A model generated the notes under the pieces. It searched no databases. It was not told the DNA's origin and saw only the letters and a program-made list of their open reading frames with translations. From Nitrososphaeria archaeon (GTDB lineage Archaea; Thermoproteota; Nitrososphaeria; Nitrososphaerales; Nitrososphaeraceae), in the NCBI GenBank assembly GCA_021324715.1, contig JAJPIN010000165.1, positions 1-6,026 of the forward strand: DNA of 6,026 nucleotides. The letters run 5' to 3'. How positions within the stretch are numbered: the first letter of the stretch is position 1; the number at the start of each line of letters is the position of its first letter. The position numbers and the translations under genes are program-made. Positions 1 through 5,419 of this stretch are shown here, piece by piece.

Positions 1-20
1 GCTTGTGATTTTCATCAAGC
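1..20. repeat. Short imperfect hairpin at the left window edge
   Basis: GCTTG at 1-5 can pair with CAAGC at 16-20, and the adjoining TGA (6-8) with TCA (12-14), leaving one bulged T and a 3-base loop. The structure starts at the first base of the window, so its true extent is unknown. No T-run follows it on the plus strand. It could be part of a terminator or structured RNA of a neighbour outside the window, or chance. Confidence 0.2.
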
Positions 21-190
21 ATTCACAAATTAAAGGCATTCGCAATTAGCAATAGTTTTCAAAAATATCTATATGTTAACCATTATATGGTATCGTTCTA
101 ATCAACCCAATAAAAGCAGTATTAGGAACAAATTCGAATCTAGATTATATTAATATTCAATTTGACAATATATCAGGATATTATAATGAC

Positions 191-385
191 TTACAAGGAG
201 AGTAACTTTTCCAATACTGAATTTATCATCATTAGGTCATTTGACAAAAATCTTCTCTTCTCTATAAGCCTACGCTTCATTAGGCGTACATAGCTTGGAG
301 AATATATTTTTTGAAGTTTAGCAACATTCCACTCGTCAAGTTCTTTGATAAACCCTCTTTCTTTCACACCTAAACAAGATGGCAT
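191..385 (-). CDS. Possible small charged helical protein, 64 aa, function unknown
   Basis: This is an uninterrupted ATG-to-TAA frame of 64 codons. I do not recognise the family. The product is rich in Lys, Arg, Leu and Glu. A basic middle part (about residues 29-46, including YSPSYVRLMKRR) leads into a predicted amphipathic helix to the C-terminus. There is one Cys (residue 4), and no signal peptide or membrane segment. Composition looks like a real cytosolic protein rather than translated AT-rich noise, and the ORF is isolated, with no overlapping gene on the other strand. Against it, no Shine-Dalgarno sequence precedes the ATG and the TATA-like sequence about 26 bp upstream is weak. A GTG at codon 7 is an alternative start. 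An 11-bp direct repeat lies 32-61 bp upstream of the ATG. It could be a small conserved protein, a remnant of a longer gene, or a chance ORF. Confidence 0.4.
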   Translation of the reverse strand: MPSCLGVKERGFIKELDEWNVAKLQKIYSPSYVRLMKRRLIEKRRFLSNDLMMINSVLEKLLSL

Positions 386-416
386 AGTTTATCCTATAGA
401 TTGAAACAAATACCTT

Positions 417-446
417 ATTACACTTAACTAAATTCATTACACTTAA
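417..446. repeat. 11-bp direct repeat, period 19 bp
   Basis: ATTACACTTAA occurs exactly at 417-427 and again at 436-446, separated by 8 bp. Read on the minus strand the unit is TTAAGTGTAAT, and the pair lies 32-61 bp upstream of the ATG of the small ORF ending at 191. The position fits a tandem operator or promoter element for that ORF, but a duplication remnant in AT-rich sequence is also possible. Confidence 0.4.
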
Positions 447-620
447 TATCTGGTAATCGTTGATTATACATTTACTTGAAGGCAATCTTTTTCATTTCAT
501 GAGCCACAAATGCAATACACGGACTAGTGATTTGATATATTCACCTATCTTCAGTCATCACAGTACATTGTCCTTAAGATTTGGATTATCCCAAGCTAAA
601 TTCAAATCACTTCATGTTCC

Positions 621-671
621 ATATTCGACTGGCTAGTATGGGATTTCGAATATTGGACTGATTATGTCCAA
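621..671. repeat. Two adjoining inverted repeats
   Basis: ATATTCGA at 621-628 has its exact reverse complement TCGAATAT at 646-653 (17-bp spacer). Immediately next, TTGGAC at 653-658 pairs with GTCCAA at 666-671 across a 7-base loop. The second can form a compact hairpin; the first is more like a spaced protein-binding palindrome. No T-run follows closely, so a terminator is not supported. Function unknown. Confidence 0.35.
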
Positions 672-719
672 CTTTTCTGACAAATATGTGTAAATAATAC
701 AAAATACGCCATAAATTAC

Positions 720-753
720 GATTTACCGCAAGAGGTATAAGTACGAGTAAATC
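720..753. promoter_or_regulatory. Inverted repeat upstream of the egtB promoter, possible operator
   Basis: GATTTAC (720-726) and GTAAATC (747-753) are exact reverse complements with a 20-bp spacer, so the arm centres lie 27 bp apart. The right arm ends 23 bp before the TATA-like box of egtB. The location suits an activator or repressor dimer binding site. The arms are only 7 bp and AT-rich, so chance is a real possibility. Confidence 0.25.
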
Positions 754-776
754 TTAGAATTTGAATAAAAATTAAA

Positions 777-784
777 TTATATAA
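777..784 (+). promoter_or_regulatory. TATA-like box of egtB, probable leaderless promoter
   Basis: TTATATAA at 777-784 is preceded by an A-rich stretch resembling a BRE. Its centre is about 24 bp upstream of the TTG at 804, the distance archaeal TATA boxes have from the transcription start. Transcription would then begin at or next to the start codon, giving a leaderless mRNA. This agrees with the absence of a Shine-Dalgarno sequence before 804. Confidence 0.55.
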
Positions 785-803
785 GATACATTTATCAGTA
801 ATA

Positions 804-2159
804 TTGACTCAGGTTATAACTAACGAAGTGAAGAGATTACGTCAGGATTTTCTGAATGTAAGAAAAACTACTTCAATTATATTTGAACCAATTTCCATAG
901 AAGACGCAGTAATGCAATCTGATCCCTTTGGAAGTACGCCAAACTGGCATATTGCTCACGTTACGTGGTTTTTTCAAAAAATTCTAGAAAAATACAAACA
1001 AGACATCAGTGCTAATTCAATCAATACAGATTACCTTAATTCATATTACCAACGTTATAGCAAGATCTTGCCAAAAACAGAAAGGGGGAAATATCCAAGA
1101 CCTAAAGTTTCTGAGACTCTGAAATATCGAGTCATGATTGAAGATTTGTTTTTAGAATTTTTGGACTACATCGAAAAGAACAATTCATTGATACAAAATA
1201 TAGCATATGACATAGAATTAGCAAATCAACATGAAATGCAACACCAAGAGCTTTTAGTTTATGATCTTCAACATTATTTCCAGAAATTTGAAGATCCTAG
1301 CGATAATTATGAGCCAAAAATCATAAAAAGAAACAATACTCTGATCGATAGTGGTAATATTGGTAATATCCAGGACGAAATGATAAAAATACCTGGAGGC
1401 ATTTACGAACTTGGATTTCCTGGAGATGACTTTTGTTATGACAATGAACTTCCAGAACATAAGACATATCTAAATCCCTATGAAATTGACAAATATCCAG
1501 TCGTGAATAGAGAATTTATTGAGTTTATTGATGCAGGAGGATATCAAAATTATAGATTTTGGTTATCGGATGGATGGGATCTTGTGAATGAAAAACAATG
1601 GAATGCACCTCTTTATTGGAGAAAAATCGATGGACAGTGGTACAAGAAAGATTTTAGAGGACTGAATAAAGTTTCACCATATGAACCTGTAACTAACGTA
1701 AGTTACTTTGAGGCAGACGCATATTCAAAATGGGCAGGAAAAAGATTACCTAATGAGGCAGAATGGGAGAAGGCTGCTAGCTGGAATGATGATTTAAAGC
1801 GAAAGACGACATATCCTTGGGGAGATAATTTGCCATCGGACTCTACTGCAAATTTATTAGAATCATGGACATGGGCCCCTTCTCAAATTGGATCATATCC
1901 ATTTGGAAAAAGTCATTATGGTTGTCACCAGATGATTGGGGATGTGTGGGAGTGGACTTCATCAGAATATGTTCTGTATCCCGGATTTCGTTCCAAATTC
2001 TCAGAGTATACGGACAAATGGGCCATCAACCAGAAGGTGTTGCGCGGAGGTTCATTTGCCACTCCTATAATGCAAATCAGAAATAGTTATAGAAATTACT
2101 TTAAGCCACACGAAAGGATTCCTTTTTCAGGGTTTCGTTGTGTTAGAGACCTTCTTTAA
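804..2159 (+). CDS. egtB: Hercynine sulfoxide synthase EgtB (ergothioneine biosynthesis)
   Basis: EgtB is a cytosolic non-heme iron enzyme that uses O2 to join a thiol (gamma-glutamylcysteine or cysteine, depending on subtype) to hercynine as a sulfoxide. Residues 10-160 form a DinB-like helical bundle with the iron ligands: WHIAH (H52) and HEMQHQEL (H143, H147). Residues about 190-451 form the formylglycine-generating-enzyme/sulfatase-modifying C-type-lectin fold. Typical motifs are GKRLPNEAEWEKAA (312-325), GDVWEWTSSEY (379-389), LRGGSF (413-418) and the C-terminal FSGFRCVRD (441-449). The length of 451 aa is normal for the family. The start is TTG: an in-frame stop lies at 762-764 with no earlier ATG, GTG or TTG, and the TATA-like box spacing supports 804. 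GTG at 828 is the alternative. The gene converges on egtD, overlapping its end by 33 bp. Thiol substrate specificity cannot be read confidently from the sequence. Confidence 0.95.
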   Translation: MTQVITNEVKRLRQDFLNVRKTTSIIFEPISIEDAVMQSDPFGSTPNWHIAHVTWFFQKILEKYKQDISANSINTDYLNSYYQRYSKILPKTERGKYPRPKVSETLKYRVMIEDLFLEFLDYIEKNNSLIQNIAYDIELANQHEMQHQELLVYDLQHYFQKFEDPSDNYEPKIIKRNNTLIDSGNIGNIQDEMIKIPGGIYELGFPGDDFCYDNELPEHKTYLNPYEIDKYPVVNREFIEFIDAGGYQNYRFWLSDGWDLVNEKQWNAPLYWRKIDGQWYKKDFRGLNKVSPYEPVTNVSYFEADAYSKWAGKRLPNEAEWEKAASWNDDLKRKTTYPWGDNLPSDSTANLLESWTWAPSQIGSYPFGKSHYGCHQMIGDVWEWTSSEYVLYPGFRSKFSEYTDKWAINQKVLRGGSFATPIMQIRNSYRNYFKPHERIPFSGFRCVRDLL

Positions 2160-3134
2160 CAAAATAAGAGAATATTGTTTCTCTGGATCAGTAAAATTCT
2201 TTATCACTTCAAGGCCAGCATTTTTCACCAGGCCTTTGAGCCTATTTTCGGTAAATTTATAAGAATTTTCTGTATGGATAGTTTCACCCTTTTTGAAATA
2301 AAATGTTCTCCCGATAGATCCTATTATTACTTGTTGATCTATCTTTGACTGCAAGTGCATTTCAATTCTATGTTTGCGGATATTGAAAAATGACTTGTGT
2401 TCAAAAGTTGAAAGTTTAAAATTCCCGGCTAGTTCTCTGTTAATTCTGGACAAAATATTCAAATTAAATTTTGCCGTTACCCCTTTCTTGTCATTATATG
2501 CACTTTCCAAATCTATTTTATTTTTCTCGAGGTCGAATCCAATCAACAATGCGTCTTCTTTTCGCAAATTCCTCCTTAATCCGTAAAGAAAATTCTTCAA
2601 TTCTTCCGGATCAAAATTTCCAATACTTGACCCCAAGAATAGAATTAATTTTCGTTTGGGAATGTTATCATGCTTTTTCATATACTCATCTATTTTTATT
2701 AAACCTGATAAGTAATCTGAACAAAGTCCAAACACTTGTAAATTTGCATATTCTCTAATAAGATCCCTGATTGAACTTTCTAGCATTTTTAGAGAAACAT
2801 CTATTGGAAAATAACAAACCCTCTTCAAGGTTGAAATAGATGGTTCCAATAAAATTCTGGTTTTGGTGGAATTGCCATTGCCCAATTCAATAATACTTAT
2901 TTGGTTTTCTCCAATCAATCTGATAATTTCATTCACAGATTTTTTCAAGATTAGTAATTCAGTTCGATTAAGATAGTATTCAGGTTGGGCGCAAATTTCT
3001 TCGAATAATTTCGATCCATTTTTGTCATAAAAAAATTTAGGTGAAATATGCTTCTGTTTAGCATTTAATCCGCTTTCAACGTCCATTGCAAATTCGTTAT
3101 TTGCCTTAAGTTGTTCAACGTTATGAATTAGCAA
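2127..3134 (-). CDS. egtD: L-histidine N-alpha-methyltransferase EgtD (ergothioneine biosynthesis)
   Basis: EgtD transfers three methyl groups from S-adenosylmethionine to the alpha-amino group of histidine, giving hercynine, the substrate of EgtB. The 335 aa match the family length (about 320-335). The SAM-dependent Rossmann-type fold shows E83-LGNGNSTKTR (83-93), Y109FPIDVS (109-115), LFLGSSIGNF (165-174) and GFDLEKNK (199-206). Residues matching the histidine pocket of mycobacterial EgtD are present: Y54 in YYLNRTE, N173, Y213 in AYNDKKGVT, M259 in IEMHL, and E289/S291 in TENSYKF. This makes it a true EgtD rather than a generic methyltransferase. The start is TTG at 3134; the family's N-terminal helix begins near residue 14, so the ATG at codon 17 would cut into it. 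Its end overlaps egtB in the opposite direction. It lies 65 bp after the epimerase gene on the same strand, so it may share that transcript or use its own promoter. Confidence 0.95.
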   Translation of the reverse strand: MLIHNVEQLKANNEFAMDVESGLNAKQKHISPKFFYDKNGSKLFEEICAQPEYYLNRTELLILKKSVNEIIRLIGENQISIIELGNGNSTKTRILLEPSISTLKRVCYFPIDVSLKMLESSIRDLIREYANLQVFGLCSDYLSGLIKIDEYMKKHDNIPKRKLILFLGSSIGNFDPEELKNFLYGLRRNLRKEDALLIGFDLEKNKIDLESAYNDKKGVTAKFNLNILSRINRELAGNFKLSTFEHKSFFNIRKHRIEMHLQSKIDQQVIIGSIGRTFYFKKGETIHTENSYKFTENRLKGLVKNAGLEVIKNFTDPEKQYSLILLKKVSNTTKP

Positions 3135-3147
3135 GCCTTTGGTAGAT

Positions 3148-3155
3148 ACCTCCTT
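3148..3155 (-). promoter_or_regulatory. Shine-Dalgarno sequence before egtD
   Basis: The minus strand reads AAGGAGGT here, a near-perfect match to the 16S rRNA 3' end. Thirteen bases separate it from the TTG at 3134, slightly long, but there is no ATG, GTG or TTG in any closer position. I see no comparably clear site before the other genes of this window. It helps fix the egtD start and suggests translation from a leadered, possibly polycistronic, mRNA. Confidence 0.55.
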
Positions 3156-3159
3156 AGAA

Positions 3160-3171
3160 GATATAAATTAT
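3160..3171 (-). promoter_or_regulatory. TATA-like box between the epimerase gene and egtD
   Basis: The minus strand reads ATAATTTATATC here, 26-37 bp before the egtD TTG. At the usual archaeal spacing, transcription would start close to the start codon, downstream of the Shine-Dalgarno sequence at 3148-3155. The TATA-like box and the Shine-Dalgarno sequence therefore imply different transcripts. AT-rich intergenic DNA makes a chance match likely enough to keep confidence low. Confidence 0.3.
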
Positions 3172-3199
3172 AATTTGTGATCATCTTATTCAATTGTCA

Positions 3200-4033
3200 T
3201 TATTTAGACAAATCTTTAAGATATTGTAGACTTGTCAATATGTCATCTTTATAGCAGGTATTCTGAACAGTAGGCTCGAAGGTAAGAAATCTAGAATATT
3301 TTATTTTCTTGAGCGCTTTTGTAACGGTCTCAAAATTAATGTGAGCGAATCCTGGCATTTTCCTATTGTTATCAGATATGTGAACATGCTTTAACAATGT
3401 CTTTGAATTTATAATGGCATCATAAATCGAATCTTCCTCTATGTTCATATGGAAAGTATCTAATAGGATGCCCACATTTTCTTCGTTTACTCGATCAACA
3501 ATGTATTTTGCATCCTCAGAATTGGTACAAATAGGGGTGCTGTAACGATTCAATGGTTCAATAAGCAGCTCTACTCCATAGTTGCCGGCATACTTTGCTA
3601 AATGGCGTAACGGTTCTATGGTTGAGATAACTAATTTTCTTTTCTCATCACTTAATAAAACTTTATGATTGCCATCTGAAATCAAAGGTACCTCACTGAA
3701 CAAACATATATTAAATGTGTTACCGCCTAGAGTATGGCAAAGGACAATGCATTTCTTGATGTATTTCTGGACGGCCCTGAATGAATCTTTATTTGCTGTA
3801 ATTAGGTAGCGGAGTTTGTGACCACCATTGCTGAGACCCCACATTCCAGTTACTCCAGAAACCTTCATTGAGAAGGAACCAAGTAGATTTGAAAATTTCT
3901 TAACATCAATTATATCAGGTTCACCATAAACTTCCACAGTGTCGAACCCTTGATGATTCAAATTTTCAAGGCTCTTGTCCAAAGGTTCCACATCTCTAAA
4001 AGATGATAACGTTATAGAGTACTTCCAGGACAT
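3200..4033 (-). CDS. TIM-barrel sugar isomerase/epimerase, D-tagatose 3-epimerase-like
   Basis: This 277-aa protein belongs to the xylose-isomerase-like TIM-barrel superfamily. Its closest motif match is the D-tagatose/D-psicose 3-epimerase group. The metal ligands are all present: E159 in LLIEPLNRYST, D192 in LLDTFHMNIEE, H218 in HVHISDNNR and E253 in TFEPTV. Each is offset by exactly 7 from the ligands of Pseudomonas cichorii D-tagatose 3-epimerase (E152, D185, H211, E246, from memory). Substrate-contacting H195 and R224 fit as well, so an active C3 epimerase of a ketose or related polyol is likely; the true substrate is unknown. The ATG start leaves 17 bp after the phosphodiesterase gene, indicating one operon; no Shine-Dalgarno sequence is seen. 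In ebo clusters the TIM-barrel slot is EboE, but that protein is longer (about 400 aa) and begins differently, so I do not call this one eboE. Confidence 0.85.
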   Translation of the reverse strand: MSWKYSITLSSFRDVEPLDKSLENLNHQGFDTVEVYGEPDIIDVKKFSNLLGSFSMKVSGVTGMWGLSNGGHKLRYLITANKDSFRAVQKYIKKCIVLCHTLGGNTFNICLFSEVPLISDGNHKVLLSDEKRKLVISTIEPLRHLAKYAGNYGVELLIEPLNRYSTPICTNSEDAKYIVDRVNEENVGILLDTFHMNIEEDSIYDAIINSKTLLKHVHISDNNRKMPGFAHINFETVTKALKKIKYSRFLTFEPTVQNTCYKDDILTSLQYLKDLSK

Positions 4034-4050
4034 GTCAATCGGTTAATATA

Positions 4051-5373
4051 TTATATTAGGCTCTTAAGATATTTGCCAATCGTAACGATACTCAAATTTT
4101 CACTCTCATTTGCTGCAGAAATATTTTTCTTATTCGACACATAGACTGGCTTAGGCTCATCTCCCGATGGTAATCTGCCATGTGAACCTTTAACTAATTT
4201 ACCATCACATGGTATAGATTTCGTTACAGGATCAAAAAATAATTCAACAGGATCATAACCCGGCTTCCTATGAATATCAACCCTCTTGGCAAAGGTTGGA
4301 GCTTTAGTTGGATCAAACCACCAATAATAGCTGAACCATTTATCTGCATTTGACACAGCGATTAAATCACCACTCCGCTGATGGTTAATTCTCATCTTTC
4401 GTTTCAATTCCCCATCTAATGTGATGTCCACCCCTTTTATTCCTTCTAAGATTTTTTTCACTGAATTTGTGTAGTTTTCTTTAACATAAATATGGGCTAT
4501 TTGATGGTCTACCATTGCAAACGCCTTGCTATACTCAAGATCTAAGTATTCTATACCTTCAATATCCCTCACAGATAGAAGATCATTTTCTCTAAAAATT
4601 TTATTTAAAGAAATGTCAGATTTGACATTTGTGAATGCATACTCAGAAAAAATGATTATTTGAGTATCTTCTGATATCCCAATATCAGTTACTTTCTTGA
4701 CTAGTCTCCCAACTAAATCGTCAACAAATCTCAGGTCATCTTTTAAATTATTATAGGCAATCCCGTTTCTCTGAAGAGCGTAATCTAGGTGAGGGATATA
4801 TGTAAACAAGTAGTTAGGCCGTTCCTCTTCTAATACAAATTCTGTTGCCAACTCTATCCACTCACTTGATTTTTTAGAAACAAGGGGACCCCAGTACCAT
4901 GACAAATCAAATTTTGCTATTTTTCGTGATAGCTTATCATAGAATCCTGGTGGTTTATTATAACACCACATTATCATTCTCTCATCCATATGCAAGGGGC
5001 GAGGAGTTAATACAATATCGGCATTACAATACATTGTATTTTGCCAAAACAAAACGGCTGTTTTCAAACCACTACCATGTCTCTTAGCTATATCCCAAAT
5101 TCTGTCAGCTTGAACCAGATTGCTTGATTGTTCCCAAAATGAAACCGCGTATTGTTGTTGGTCATACAATCCATTCGAAATAATTCCATGAATTTCAGGA
5201 TATGAGCCTGATAGTAAGCTACTCTGTACCGTACATGTTACTGCAGGGAATACTGTTTCTATATCCCTTGTTTCCCCAGTTTTTGAAATATCAAATATGT
5301 TTGGAGTTACGGTTTCAGAAATGTGTTTCTTTTCTAAACCTACAATATCTATGACAATTATATGTTTAGCCAT
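4051..5373 (-). CDS. Type I phosphodiesterase/alkaline-phosphatase-family protein, EboF-like
   Basis: This 440-aa soluble protein has the type I phosphodiesterase/nucleotide pyrophosphatase fold of the alkaline phosphatase superfamily, whose members cleave phosphate esters or anhydrides at a two-metal site. Visible site elements are D9 in IVIDIVGL, the likely nucleophile T46 in FPAVTCTVQ followed by SGSYPEIHGI, D197 in PHLDYALQRNG, and H398 in GSHGRLP. Two usual ligand positions differ: the loop after D197 has Q201 where nucleotide pyrophosphatases have His, and the canonical SDHGM reads S243-E-Y-A-F. I recall SEYG-type loops as typical of this subfamily. No signal peptide or membrane segment is seen, so it acts in the cytosol. 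The ATG start is 46 bp after the UbiA-like gene. A weak TATA-like stretch lies near 5396-5405. Context, a UbiA-like protein upstream and a TIM barrel downstream, matches EboF of ebo clusters. The substrate is unknown. Confidence 0.85.
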   Translation of the reverse strand: MAKHIIVIDIVGLEKKHISETVTPNIFDISKTGETRDIETVFPAVTCTVQSSLLSGSYPEIHGIISNGLYDQQQYAVSFWEQSSNLVQADRIWDIAKRHGSGLKTAVLFWQNTMYCNADIVLTPRPLHMDERMIMWCYNKPPGFYDKLSRKIAKFDLSWYWGPLVSKKSSEWIELATEFVLEEERPNYLFTYIPHLDYALQRNGIAYNNLKDDLRFVDDLVGRLVKKVTDIGISEDTQIIIFSEYAFTNVKSDISLNKIFRENDLLSVRDIEGIEYLDLEYSKAFAMVDHQIAHIYVKENYTNSVKKILEGIKGVDITLDGELKRKMRINHQRSGDLIAVSNADKWFSYYWWFDPTKAPTFAKRVDIHRKPGYDPVELFFDPVTKSIPCDGKLVKGSHGRLPSGDEPKPVYVSNKKNISAANESENLSIVTIGKYLKSLI

Positions 5374-5419
5374 GAAAGTAATTCAAATTATCGAGAATTT
5401 AATTCTAATTATATTTTTC

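Larger units (their letters stand above)
386..803. other. Intergenic stretch upstream of egtB, 418 bp, no convincing gene
   Basis: No tRNA, rRNA, CRISPR or insertion-sequence feature is recognisable here. The only plus-strand ATG frame of any size, 499-636, gives 45 residues of low-quality composition. The stretch contains an 11-bp tandem direct repeat (417-446), three short inverted repeats (621-653, 653-671, 720-753) and a TATA-like box (777-784). It probably serves as the shared upstream region for the divergent small ORF at 191-385 and egtB. A small non-coding RNA around 600-680 cannot be excluded. Confidence 0.6.

Noticed and set aside
80..91. Short palindrome ACCAT-TAT-ATGGT (79-91) as an operator
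   Set aside because: Arms of 5 bp in AT-rich DNA are expected by chance and no promoter or gene start is nearby.
1..190. tRNA, CRISPR or insertion-sequence end in the left flank
   Set aside because: No cloverleaf, regular repeat array, terminal inverted repeat or transposase fragment could be made out.
499..636. A 45-codon plus-strand ATG frame between the small ORF and egtB
   Set aside because: The product is rich in Ser, His and Leu with no recognisable motif, has no promoter or ribosome-binding signal, and ends inside the inverted-repeat area; it looks like chance.
1254..1460. Minus-strand ORF of 68 aa
   Set aside because: It lies wholly inside egtB on the opposite strand; egtB is intact and well supported here.
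1865..2086. Plus-strand ORF of 73 aa
   Set aside because: It is an out-of-frame shadow within the conserved C-terminal domain of egtB.
2374..2758. Two overlapping plus-strand ORFs (70 and 95 aa)
   Set aside because: Both are antisense shadows of egtD, which shows full motif conservation through this stretch.
4899..5087. Plus-strand ORF of 62 aa
   Set aside because: It is antisense to the phosphodiesterase gene, whose frame is uninterrupted.
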